From: Isoetes taiwanensis
Taxonomy: Eukaryota > Streptophyta > Lycopodiopsida > Isoetales > Isoetaceae
Direction: 5' to 3'
DNA length: 64,000 nucleotides
Assembly (NCBI GenBank): GCA_021234155.1
Contig: JAJEKV010000010.1
Location: 17,333,418 to 17,397,417 of the forward strand
The first letter of the stretch is position 1, and every line of letters begins with the position of its first letter. The translations under genes were made by a program, and so were the position numbers. The notes under the pieces were generated by a model. It ran no database searches. It worked only from the letters and a program-made list of their open reading frames with translations, and had not been told where the DNA came from. Shown here in pieces: positions 19,910-30,834 of this stretch.

Positions 19910-22900
19910 GTAACTGCGACCCTCAAGGTTCTTGTATGGAATATACATGGAGCAAACGAGCATAAATTCCTTAGCTGTCATGAAATGCTTTCAAATTACG
20001 ATATTCTGCTGTTACTGGAAACTTGGGAGCATGAGATGTCTCCTCTAACTAGTATTCAAGGTTTTGTTACAGTGCACTCTATTTGGAATAGAAAAGGCAG
20101 TGGGCAGAGAGGATGGGGCGGGATTGCATGTTTTGCAAAGCCAGGAGTAGTTGATCGAGTTACAGTGGTTAAGGTATGTGAGTATAAACAGTATTTATGG
20201 ATACATATAGATGGATCAAAACCAGTTTACCTTGCAGCTGTGTATTTTGCACCAATTGAGCCTATTCCATCTAAAGTTTATGATCAGACTGGACTTGATG
20301 TGAATGATCCATTTGTGCACATTGCCCGGGATGTTGTTTGTTTCCAGACCAAAGGCACAGTTTACATTGCAGGTGACTTTAATGCAAGGATTAGTACATA
20401 CCAAGCGCCAATATTTGAGGAAGATTGCAATGATCTCATGCTGTTAGAGTCTCATGCCGCGGACTATGGACTAGACAGAAGCTCAGATGTCAGGGTTTGT
20501 AACAAAATGGGCAAATCCCTTTTACAGACTTGTGGTGCATTGGAGTTGGTAGTTATGAACCACATTAAAAAGTTTCCAGATTCTCATAAATTTACATGTT
20601 TTCAGCACAATGGGCAATCGGTTGTGGATTTGGTGTTGGGAAAATCAAACTGTGATCAATTGGTGAACTTTCGGGTCATAGATCAGCTCCCTGACTCTGA
20701 CCATGCTCCTTTGGAGCTTGAGCTAACCACAGATGCATGGGAGCCTACCAAGCAAATGCTGAAAGCAACGCGATTAAGGCTGAATTATAAACTCGCAGGC
20801 ACATATGCTAATGCACTTCAGAGCATACTCTCTAGTCACGAATGGCCATTAGAAGTAGGTGAATTTAGTAATCTTCTTATTGCTGATATACTTATGGTAG
20901 CCAGGGAGGCGTTTGGATGGACAAGGAAGAGAAATTATAAGTCCAAAAAATGGTTTGATTCAGATTGTATTAAAGCAAGGGATGCATTTAAGCAGGCAAC
21001 TGATAAGACTGCAGCCCGCAAAGCATATCGGAAAGTGACAAAGCATAAGAAAAGGGAATGGCAAAAAGTACACACCCGGAAACTCATTTCTGGTTTGGAA
21101 CTAGACCCAAAAGCATTCTGGCATCAAACTAAGCAGCATCCTATCATTGGAGACTTCTCAGAGCAAGACCTTTTGGGACTAGTAAAAAAGTTATATACTG
21201 TAGATGGTTGCAGACCAATGGCTAAAGCTGGGACAGTTCAAGAGGGCATTTTTAGCAGAGGGGATGTTGAAGATGCTCTCAAAGACATGAAAAATGGTAA
21301 GGCACCGGACAATTTGGGGCTCGTGACTGAGTTATGCAAATGGGGTAGTGAGGAGCTCTATGAGAAAATTGCACAGGTTTGTAATTTGGCGCTGATTGAA
21401 GGAACTTTCCCTAAATCATGGACTATTAGCAGGGTAGTTCCAATCTATAAAACTGGTGACAGAAATATGGTTAGCAATTATAGAACAGTCTTGGTGGGAA
21501 ATATCCTAGCTAAGATTTTTGCATCTATGGTGGAAAGGAAAATTTCACGCTGGGCTGATCAAAAAAATGTGAGAGCAATGTGTCAAGCTGGATTTCGTGC
21601 AGGTTACTCTACCATAGATCACCTGGTAACTCTGCGCATCATAACTGAGTCTGCAAAAGGGCGAGGAAACAAGGTATTCTGTGCTTTTGTTGACTTTACT
21701 AAAGCCTTTGACAGGGTGGAAAGAGGGAAGTTGCAAGATAGAATGGAATTCTTGGGAGTTCCAACAGAGTTACAAGAGGCAGTAACATGTTTGTATCAGC
21801 GTGTCCTTGTGGAGCTTTCCTTCCCATTTGATAAAAAGCATAAGATCCATAGCACAGTAGGGGTAAAGCAAGGCTGCCCATGCTCTCCATTGTTGTTTGG
21901 ATTATTTATAGATGAGGTAGAGCAGTGGTTATATTCCCACGGAGGCATTGGTATAGATCTTCATGGATATATTGTTCAGTTGCTCCTTTTTGCTGATGAT
22001 ATTGTTCTCATATCAAGAACAATAGAAGGTCTACAAACGCACCTGGATGCCTTGCAAGCATTTTGCACAGCTCGTGGCATGTGTATTAATAAGGAGAAGA
22101 CCAAAGTAATAGGTTTTGGGACTACAGAATCTCCTATATGTGTGCTAGATGGAGATCCTTTGGAGGTAGTGAAAGCATATAAGTATCTAGGAGTTGAGAT
22201 AAGCAGCAATTATAAATGGAATTTGGCTGCTACCAAAAGGCATGTTGGTGGATTCCGAGCATTGTATGGCATGATGCGTATCTGTAAGGAAAGGAATTTT
22301 GAACACTGGAATCTTAAGAAATTGCTATTTGGTGTTTTGGTGAAGCCAGTCATGTTGTATGGCTGCCCAGTTTGGGCTCCAGGGTTGTCAAAATCGGGAT
22401 GGGCTTGCATTGAAAGGGTGCAAAAACAATTTCTGGCATTCGAGCTTGGTGTTAAAATCCAGACACCATACAAAATGATGTTGGCTGAGGTCGGGTTTAT
22501 GCCCATAGAAGCTGAAGCACTTAGTCAAACACTGCATTATTTAAATAGAGTGCTGAATATGGACTCAGATAGACTCCCTAAACGGGCTTTACATATGTCA
22601 ATGCTCAAGGAAGGTGGCTGGTACCAAAAGGTGTTGGAATGGGCAGCAGCTTGGGGGATTACTCCCCATAGTTGGCCGGATAAATTTTATGATATAAGGG
22701 GCTTTGTTGGAGAAAAATTTGTCAATAAATACTGGCACTTGACACCTGGAGAAGAGATAAAAGCGAGATTTTATAGATCTGAGTTTAATGCTATTGTAGG
22801 GGACTCTGAGCAATCATACATGCAAGCAGACTTAAGTGTTAAAGAGCGGCAATTGATTTCGCAACTGAGACTGTCATCGCATCATTTAGCCATTGAAGTA

Positions 22901-23166
22901 GGTAGGTGGCATCGTATTCCACGGGAATACCGCCTTTGTCCGTGCTGTTTGGTACAAATTGAAGATGAGATACATGCTTTCATTGAATTCCTGCATATGA
23001 GGATATTCGGGGGGACTTTAGAATTACATGCAGTAGCTTGCGAGAGCTTATGGAAGTTCAACCAAGGAAACTGAGCGCCTACATCCAAAAGGTATATAAG
23101 GAAAGAACAGAGATAATTGCATTTTATGATTATATGCAGGAGATGGAAGTAGCCCATGAACAATAA
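19910..23166 (+). CDS. LINE ORF2: APE endonuclease and reverse transcriptase (frameshifted near C-terminus)
   Basis: The first Met in frame is at 19985, but the endonuclease fold clearly starts upstream (LKVLVWNIHGANEHK, 19922 onward), so translation must enter before that Met. Endonuclease blocks: WNIHG, then IAGDFNARI near 20365, then DSDHAPLELEL near 20696. RT blocks: FVDFTKAFDRV near 21685, KQGCPCSPLLFGL near 21868, LLLFADDIVLIS with catalytic ADD near 21990. A Cys/His end (LCPCC) lies near 22935. The uninterrupted frame stops at 23074, but the frame one base over keeps family-like sequence to a TAA at 23164-23166. This implies a one-base indel near 22985-22996. The product nicks DNA and copies the element RNA at the target. 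Confidence 0.85.
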
Positions 23167-23273
23167 TTGTGTTCGAAAATGCTTATGATGTATGATATGT
23201 ACATATTGCCATATAGATCCTTGTTGGGTCTCAAAATGGCGTGATCAATAAATTATAGTTACAAGAAACTTAT

Positions 23274-23295
23274 CGCGGCGGCCAAGGCCGCCGCG
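23274..23295. repeat. GC-rich inverted repeat, copy 2
   Basis: Perfect 10-base arms, CGCGGCGGCC and GGCCGCCGCG, around AA. It is preceded by TTACAAGAAACTTAT and followed by AACGTTTCTCTT. It lies just after the LINE 3' end, and the tandem duplication that follows begins inside it. Confidence 0.9.
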
Positions 23296-24348
23296 AACGT
23301 TTCTCTTCCCCTTGGCCGTCGCGAACGTTTCTCTTTCCCAACCTTTTGTTTACAATCAGAAGTTTATTCGGATCATATGATATATAGGACTTGGACTCAT
23401 ATTGTTGTCATATGGTCTCGTACCCATATGATAGGTGGGTGTTACGGGAACATTTCTCTCATGTTTCAGAACATGCAGGATTTGGACTTGCATTTTTTGT
23501 CCAAAAGGAAAAATGTGTGATTTGCATGCTCCGTTGCAATCTAATTATCTTTTCCTCAAAAAATTGTTGATAGGAGTTATTTCCATTGTCAGCAACTGAA
23601 GCCTCTGACTAACAATTTGTTTGAAAGAGCATGCAATGCCATGTGTACATACACCTCATGTTTGAGTACAAAAGTTGCATGCCAATTTTATAATAGCTCT
23701 AGGATGAAAGAAAAGACTACATTTGTCAAAATTTGAAGATTTAAGATTTAGAAGTGCCACACTACGAACGTTGTTATTTACATGCGTCAGGCATTATAGT
23801 AGTAGTGTTAAGGCCCCCGCGAACGTTTCTCTTCCCCTTGGCCGTCGCGAACGTTTCTCTTTCCCAACCTTTTGTTTACAATCAGAAGTTTATTCGGATC
23901 ATATGATATATAGGACTTGGACTCATATTGTTGTCATATGGTCTCGTACCCATATGATAGGTGGGTGTTACGGGAACATTTCTCTCATGTTTCAGAACAT
24001 GCAGGATTTGGACTTGCATTTTTTGTCCAAAAGGAAAAATGTGTGATTTGCATGCTCCGTTGCAATCTAATTATCTTTTCCTCAAAAAATTGTTGATAGG
24101 AGTTATTTCCATTGTCAGCAACTGAAGCCTCTGACTAACAATTTGTTTGAAAGAGCATGCAATGCCATGTGTACATACACCTCATGTTTGAGTACAAAAG
24201 TTGCATGCCAATTTTATAATAGCTCTAGGATGAAAGAAAAGACTACATTTGTCAAAATTTGAAGATTTAAGCTATTTTTTAAAGATTTAGAAGTGCCACA
24301 CTACGAACGTTGTTATTTACATGCGTCAGGCATTATAGTAGTAGTGTT
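23284..24348 (+). repeat. Tandem duplication, about 526-bp unit, two copies
   Basis: Copy 1 (23284-23809) and copy 2 (23810-24348) are almost identical. Copy 2 has a 14-base insertion near 24271-24284 and one or two other changes. The junction falls in the middle of the GC inverted repeat, so copy 2 keeps only its right half (AAGGCCCCCGCGAACG). There is no coding sequence in the unit. Confidence 0.92.
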
Positions 24349-24349
24349 G

Positions 24350-25100
24350 CATTGATACAAAGGTAGGCAACCCGAAGAAATTCCACAACCTTGCTAGCAT
24401 ACAATTTGCAAGTAATGTCCATTTCAAGTGATAAGTTAAAAACCATCTTAGATGAAGTGGGTAGAACGGAGGTCATCTTTCTGCTCTATCTACCTACTTC
24501 CATTGACTTTGTCCACCATTAGTTATCCTCTTCGCTGATTTAGCAAATTTAGGAGGGATCTCCTTCCAAGTGCCATGTCATATCAATTATCTTCCCTAGC
24601 CTTCCTCTCAATTTTTATCTATACATATCATGATTATGAAAGCAATGAAAAACAACATGTGATGATTTTTTAAACACATGAAGAACAGATTGCAAATAAT
24701 ATTTCAATATTTCATGGTCTGATCTGGGCATTATAATAACCGAGGCATTATAGAGGCCTTAGGCTCATCTATTCGAAGTTCGAATTACAATATTATATCT
24801 GGCACATATAATCACTTGTTCTTATGCCAGCAGCACTTAATGTATTTTGCAAAATCAAATAGCATGATTTAAATGGTCTGTAAAACCTGGAGCTAAAAAT
24901 GCTCAATCAAAATGGTCTAACATGGCTTTGCTTATTGTATATGCTAAGAGCAAATCTGCCACAATCTTAAGCACTTGCATCACTGGGACTGTGTCACTGG
25001 GATAGAGTATTGAGGCCACCATAAAGATATTTCACTTCTCCAGAAGTCTTCACTAGCCAATAGTGAATATTCTGCTCCTATGGGGTTACAAATGGACTAA
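24350..25100. other. Intergenic AT-rich stretch
   Basis: No gene or repeat is recognised. Confidence 0.4.
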
Positions 25101-25109
25101 TGCAAGTAC

Positions 25110-25287
25110 CTTTACAGCCAATGTATTTACTGCTAAGACTGCAGGAGCGTCCACACCATTCAGATAAGCCTTAACTTCAGGAATTCCAGATCCTGCTGCA
25201 GCTGGAGCAACAAAAACGCATAGAATAGCAGCTAGAAGAACTAGGACAACATTGATCGCAGCAAACACCATGAAAACCATGAAGTAC
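25110..25287 (-). pseudogene. CLC chloride channel exon (GSGIPEVKAYLNG region)
   Basis: The minus-strand translation YFMVFMVFAAINVVLVLLAA, then CVFVAPAAAGSGIPEVKAYL, then NGVDAP...VK, carries the CLC selectivity-filter signature GSGIP. The family consists of anion channels or anion/proton exchangers of vacuole and endomembranes. TGCAG|GTAC at the start (25287) and AAG|GTACTTG at the end (25110) are good splice sites, giving a 178-base exon. The residues are intact, so it could be part of a live gene. But the next expected exon (GKxGP) is not found downstream on this strand; a matching piece lies 12.5 kb away in the opposite orientation. I therefore favour a gene fragment. Confidence 0.7.
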
Positions 25288-25725
25288 CTGCATCACAGCA
25301 TCATATTGTAAGTGTTCTCTGCTTCTACGTTTAAATGGCCTGATATTTTATCTGGCACGCAATAAGGATCCTATATACTCCACAAGACATTGCAAACTCC
25401 TAAGATGTTTATCCTTTTTTAAACCATGTGTTTACATCCTTGAAGGAAGCTTGATTGTGTGACACTGAAATGCATATCAAGAAACCATATTTCTTCCCAT
25501 CGTTATATAACATAGATTTAACAGGCTGTAGACAGCAGCAACAGACCCATGTCGTAAAAACCATGTAAATGATTCGTGGCAACAGAGTCCGGACTGTCAA
25601 AGGAAAAGACTAGGTTTAAACACAAAGGATTACTTTAGAAGCACACAAAAATGCTGCGTGGTCTTCCCCGAATTAAGGATCTACACGAAGTCCATTGTAC
25701 GTAAAATCTGCACTGCCATCCTCAC

Positions 25726-25834
25726 CTGATTGGTAAAAATCGTTCAATGCCAGCACCAAATCTAGCAACCCCGAAATGGCTATTATAGCTAAGCAATCCT
25801 GAAGATAAAGCTGCAAAAATCTTCCTTCTGTGTT
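25726..25834 (-). other. Possible exon, unrecognised protein
   Basis: Minus strand, bounded by TTGCAG|AACACAG and ATCAG|GTGAGG. One frame reads RRKIFAALSSGLLSYNSHFG and then VARFGAGIERFLPI, which looks like real protein, but I do not recognise it. It lies between the CLC and SCAR exons and belongs to neither by sequence. Confidence 0.25.
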
Positions 25835-26454
25835 CTGCAAGTTGAAAAACAACAAATGAAAATTTCTCCACATATTGAGGAACGGGCTTATCCACAAAAT
25901 GCTAGTTGCTCCAGAAGTGAAAATCTGAGTATCAAAGCCAAAAATGGAATCACATGGCCGATTGTATAGTTTCCTGCCAGTTATATGCACAAAACAAAAT
26001 CAAACAAAGGATTTTCAGAGCATAACCTGGCTACTGCTACCATCTATATCTCCGCAGACCCTCCGACCGCCACTTTGTGAGGACCTCTTTATAATGCACC
26101 ATCACCTATAACTCCTGCAAGATAGTGCATAATGAGGCAGGATGTCCATGTAATCAAGAGAAGCATCGCAGCGTGTCGTAAAGCTACAGGCTTTAGCAGG
26201 TTTTGAGTGCAGAGTTCATTAGTTAAATTATGTCATACAGGTTTTCCTCCCTTATTACAGTAATCCCTGTCCTCGTGCTTCTTTGTGGAACAACTCCTGG
26301 AACCTACCTTGTTTCAGGCATACAGTACATTAAATCATGAAAAGAAAACGAAAGCTTTTTTTTCCTTTATGTTCCGTTAAGCATCGGTCAGAAAAGGTTC
26401 TCTCAATCATAGCTCTACAAATGCTAACTGCCTATAGATTCCACATTCCCATAC

Positions 26455-27044
26455 CTTTCCTCTTCGAGTCTTCTTTTCAAGCTGTGCTTTCTCAGCTTTC
26501 ATCAGTTCTCCACTGGCCCATTCCATTTTGAAGAATGAAGGATCAGTGTATCGTTTGAGACAGGCATCAGCACCTGCTACATCAAATCTGCATATGCAAA
26601 ACTAACATTCATTACCACATAAGAGCATTATATGTGTACATATATGTACACAACAAAAGAATTAGGACACAAATTGTTGGCTGAAGCCTCTTCCATACTT
26701 GTCCAGAAGAAAAAGTCTGGGGGGCCTCTGCATTCTTCATATGAGCTCCTAATAAAACGAGGTAAATCCCCTTGCGTGCAGTGATTCTGATCATTGCGAA
26801 TGCTTGCATGCCATTCAATACCTAAAATTAACAGTTAGCCCATAAGAATGCTAGATAGGTAACTTAAGGACAGTCCACAAATGTTTTATAGCTCCAAAAA
26901 TGTATAATCTATTGAGGCTTGCATTATACCTGGTGTGTAGGCAAACTGTAATTGATTCATTTCGCTAAGAAGGGACTCCGCGTTAATTCCTAATGCAGGC
27001 TCTGGAAGCTCGCTTTTTGGCACCTCAAATAACCAGGAAGTGGC
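26455..27044 (-). pseudogene. SCAR/WAVE N-terminal region, three exons, frameshifted
   Basis: Three consecutive minus-strand exons encode the SCAR homology domain of plant SCAR/WAVE, the activator of the ARP2/3 complex that drives actin branching. Exon 27044-26930: SLLSEMNQLQFAYTP. Exon 26821-26699: IEWHASIRNDQN, then QGDLPRFIRSSYEECRGPP. Exon 26587-26455: FDVAGADACLKRYTDPSFFK. Splice sites are good (CAG|GTATAA, TTTTAG|GT, AA|GTATGG, ATGCAG|A, AAG|GTATGG) and the phases match across introns. One base is missing in the Pro-Pro codons of the middle exon (the C run after AGAGG), which breaks the frame before the expected RLFLLDK. I find no later exons. It is probably a pseudogene fragment; a sequencing error in the C run is the alternative. 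Confidence 0.8.
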
Positions 27045-27563
27045 CTGGGATCATGGTTTTGCTCAAGAACCCAAAGAAAGAGATTTCTTGCAGAGCAAGA
27101 AAGGAAGGAAAAGATCCAAATCCGCAGTAGCTTTTGGATTGCAGTGACAGAATGATGTTTCTTCACCATTGGCGACCGCCTACATTACTATCTGAGCTAT
27201 GGCGGCGATGTGTGAGAGCTGATCTCGCCGGAATGGGGCAGAGGAAGTGGAGAGCAGAGCATTCGACCGAGGAGATTCGACGGAGGAGATTCATTATAGG
27301 TTTTTTCTTTTTTCTTGAATTGGAAAATGAAATGGACACATACGTGTCGGGGCCAGGGCTGCGCTCAGCCCAGAAAAATTACTTCCCTATTTTTTAAGAA
27401 CAGAAATGTTACTGCTTTATATATGGTATGATAGTTATCTCTAACATATAATTATAATGGGGCAGTTTCTGGAATGTTCCATAAATAGAAATCGAGCTTA
27501 AATTTTTTAATGGTTCGTGGGAGGAAGGTACTAGAAGATTGTAGGAGGAGGATGAGGCGCCGT

Positions 27564-27648
27564 TTCTAGAAGCTGGGCTTCTAGAAGGTACCCGGAATGC
27601 CCGGGGCTTCTCGAATGATCTGGAGACGTCTCTGTTTTGGTATAAAAG
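27564..27648 (+). promoter_or_regulatory. Heat-shock-element-like cluster and TATA box
   Basis: Three TTCnnGAA modules (27564-27571, 27579-27586 and 27608-27615) lie 25-85 bases upstream of TATAAAAG (27641-27648). The first two form the inverted block TTCTAGAAGC...CTTCTAGAAG. Such paired nTTCnnGAAn units are the binding sites of heat-shock factors, and some plant retroelement LTRs carry them. No downstream coding region is recognised. Confidence 0.5.
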
Positions 27649-27701
27649 GGAGGAGCGGCGGTCGGTTTAACCCATAGCGACCTGTGGTGGCTGGAGAGAG
27701 G

Positions 27702-27743
27702 CAACGGAAGTGGTGTTTGAGGCAACGGAAGTGGTGTTTGAGT
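27702..27743 (+). repeat. 21-bp direct duplication
   Basis: GGCAACGGAAGTGGTGTTTG (plus one base) occurs twice in tandem downstream of the TATA box, in what would be the transcript leader. Confidence 0.85.
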
Positions 27744-28300
27744 TTAGTGACTATTAAAGGCTGGGTTGGGTTGAGTTTTTGTGTATCGGCTCGCGCCTCC
27801 GGCATCAGGGGTAACGTCAGGTCTGTGTAGCGAGGTCTGTGTAGCGATGTAGATTCAAGCAGAAACCTGGCTGTTCAGTTGCGTATAAATCAGGTAGCTA
27901 ACCTCAATTACTGGGCACGTATGGGTCATCGGATTATTTGGACTGGTCTATTCAAGATTGCCATGATAGATTCTGTAGTCAAGGGCGGGTCATAAACCTG
28001 TTCTTCTGAATATGAATATCATGGTCTGACGGCAAAAACAGTGTATTTCTTTCTGATTTCCGTCCAATTTTGAGCCTTGAAAGAGCAGATGTTCGGTCTG
28101 CATCAGTTCTGAATTTAATTATTCACATGTGGAGCAGGACACGAAGTGCCAACAAACGGCAAGAATTTATCTGATCAAACTCAGGTTTTCATTCAAAGTT
28201 TTAACTAAAGTCTTTCCATTTATGCTCTGATGCAGGACAAAACTAGCCGAATCTTCATGGACGAATCCGTCAGAAATGCACGCTGAAGATGTTTTTCCTT

Positions 28301-28386
28301 GATCCCTTTTTTTAGCTGTTCTATTTCCTCGCCATAGCTAAGCGATCCCTTTTTTTAGCTGTTCTATTTCCTCGCCATAGCTAAGC
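28301..28386 (+). repeat. 43-bp tandem duplication
   Basis: Units at 28301-28343 and 28344-28386 are identical and begin GATCCCTTTTTTTAGC. No function is seen. Confidence 0.92.
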
Positions 28387-28893
28387 ATAGCTTAAAGATC
28401 CTATTGAATAGTATTTCAAACTTTTTCCCTCTACTATTAAGTATTTCGGGTTGGTAAGATATGAACTTGGCTTTTATTAGAGTAGAAAAATCCTTCAGAC
28501 ATGAGTCATAGAAATCCGTCAGTTCTAAGAGGTTCGTCCCTGCTCATGATATTTCCCGCTAGGAATTGTTGAGAAGTATTTTTCTTTGAGGCATCCGCAA
28601 AATTTTAGTCCTTACAGTGTTACAACCCTTTTCCACGTCTTGCTGTGCCTTCTTGGAGATGATTTGCCTACTCTAGAAGCTTGAGATTAGGATCTGGAAG
28701 CTCGAGTATGTTCCAGAGTGTCTGCTGGAAGCTTCGGCAAGTGCCAGGATGTCACAATAGTCTTTGTCAGACTGGTGTGATTCAAGCCCAATGGATATGG
28801 CGTCCAATGCTGCAGCTGGAGATGGTAGAAGCCAACTGCAGTTCCATGCTTTGGAGAGCTCCAGGTTTGGTTTGTTTCTCTAAATGAATTTGA

Positions 28894-28999
28894 GGTTGTA
28901 TAGAATTTCTGTAAGCTGCAAGTTATTAGCAAAAGCATTCTGTTATGGTTGTATAGAATTTCTGTAAGCTGCAAGTTATTAGCAAAAGCATTCTGTTAT
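28894..28999 (+). repeat. 53-bp tandem duplication
   Basis: Units at 28894-28946 and 28947-28999 are identical and begin GGTTGTATAGAATTTCTG. A young duplication. Confidence 0.92.
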
Positions 29000-30700
29000 G
29001 GGCAAACAATGTGTGCAAGACAACTAACTGATCTTGTGATGGTCTAAATTTTGTTGCTATTGAATGACTGCTTTGCTTTCTTAGTTATTTCAAAAGCAAG
29101 AAACATTGTAGTCTGGTCCAAATATCTTGAACATTAATGGACTATGAGAACATATTCGTTGGTAGTGAAATATGCCTTTGAAATACATTGAAAGGCTTTA
29201 TATCAGAGAAGCTTTTTGTATCTACATATCTAGATCTTATTTCTAGAAATGCTCTTTTACTATATGAAGCCAGCTGTGTTTTTCCTCTTTGTATTTATGG
29301 ATTAGAGATTGAGGGAATGATTTTTTCTCTCTCCCTCTTTCCATTGCTTTTTTGTGATGCCATCTCCATGCAATTCCTGAGATTTATATCGAATGGTAAC
29401 TCCTCAAGGACCTAAGGACCTAGCAATGTGATGGAACATACAGAAATAACCTGCAGAGTGACAAGAATGAGAGCTCTATGTGGTTATTGTGGTGGCCCCA
29501 GAAGACAAATAGTTCATATTCAAACATGTTCATACATATGCTTGCTAACTACGTAATCCTTTTCTTCCTACTTCAATGGTGGCAAAGGGGAGACCTTGAT
29601 TTTGTAGTTATAATATTTTTTTAATTGGCAATCAAAACTGAAAATGAAGGTGTGGATGCGTGAAAGGTTCTTGCTTCCAACAAATGCGTAAGAAAGATAT
29701 ATGTGATCTGCAAAATATGATGACATGAATGAATAACAACCTTTTAATCTAGAATTATAATTGTTGAGAATTATACAAATTATGTACAAAATTGAGCAGT
29801 GAAATATAAATAGGAATTTTTATTTTTGGTGTCAGAGCAGAAATATAAGTAGGAATTTTATCTTTGGTATCAGCATTCTGTTGATGATAACACACCCTCT
29901 TATGTGCTTTGCGTGATGCACGATCGACGCACGATCGTGTCAACTTTGCCATTTTGACACGAGCAAGCAAAAATAGAAATTAGAGCTGGATGAGTTTGGG
30001 CCAAGGGTCCTCATGCTTTTTTTGGGTAGTCAAGTAAAGTAAGGAGGGAACGAGGGGAGGCTTCGTAAAATAGTTTGATGCCGTTACATTAGTATGGGAT
30101 AGTTATTTATCGAGTAATTAGTATGGGATAGTTATTTATCGAGTAATAAGCAAGTTAGCACCAGAGACATCCAATCAAACGAACTGAGCTCCAATCAAAC
30201 GAACTGACATACTGACTTCTCTATGTTGGTGCCTGCAGGTTGGGCTAGTTGAACACACGTACGTAAACATTAATGCTTCTACTATCCTGACTTTAATAAG
30301 AACCATAACAAATCTAATGAACATACGAAATAGAAGGTTATTTTTTTAACTTTATATATTTTTATGTGCACATTTAATCTATAGAATAGAGCGGAGCACT
30401 ACAACATACAACAAGTGTGGAAGTCTTCAATTTAACAAAGATCATATTGACAATATGGGAAGTATCACACGTAAGATCAGATGGCAATCTACCAAAAAAC
30501 TACTTACATTACGTTTTTCCATCACAGCCAATTGTTTATTGGCACGTGGTACTTAATAACGTTGTAGATATTTACTCAATATTTTGAACATTTACGCAAC
30601 ATTTTGTCCATTCCATGTCGTACGAATTGGGTACATGGCCACAACTTCATACTCTTACGCAGTCCTTGGACATCAAACATACTCCTCAACAAAACAAGTC
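29000..30700. other. Intergenic AT-rich region
   Basis: No gene is recognised. A 29-base tandem duplication (AGTATGGGATAGTTATTTAT...) lies at 30091-30148. Confidence 0.4.
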
Positions 30701-30718
30701 AAAAAAGAAACAAATGCA

Positions 30719-30740
30719 CGCGGCGGCCTTGGCCGCCGCG
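30719..30740. repeat. GC-rich inverted repeat, copy 3
   Basis: Perfect arms CGCGGCGGCC and GGCCGCCGCG around TT, followed by ACAAACTCCTTGTAATTATA. In reverse orientation this matches the left flank of copy 2, so the conserved unit is wider than the palindrome itself. Confidence 0.88.
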
Positions 30741-30834
30741 ACAAACTCCTTGTAATTATAATTCAAGTTTCTAAGTAGTAAAGCAATTGAATATATTATC
30801 TGGCACCCCTTTTGAGGCACTAAAACGCGTGAGT

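Larger units (their letters stand above)
18960..23250 (+). mobile_element. Near full-length LINE (ORF1 + EN/RT ORF2)
   Basis: The element has a GC-richer 5' UTR (about 18960-19189), ORF1 (19190-19909), ORF2 with endonuclease, RT and Cys/His end (19910-23166), and a short 3' UTR to about 23250. The end is not marked by a long poly(A), and I could not define target-site duplications. A diverged relative lies at 5198-5858. Only one stop (between the ORFs) and one frameshift (near 22990) were noticed, so the copy is young or recently active. Confidence 0.85.
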
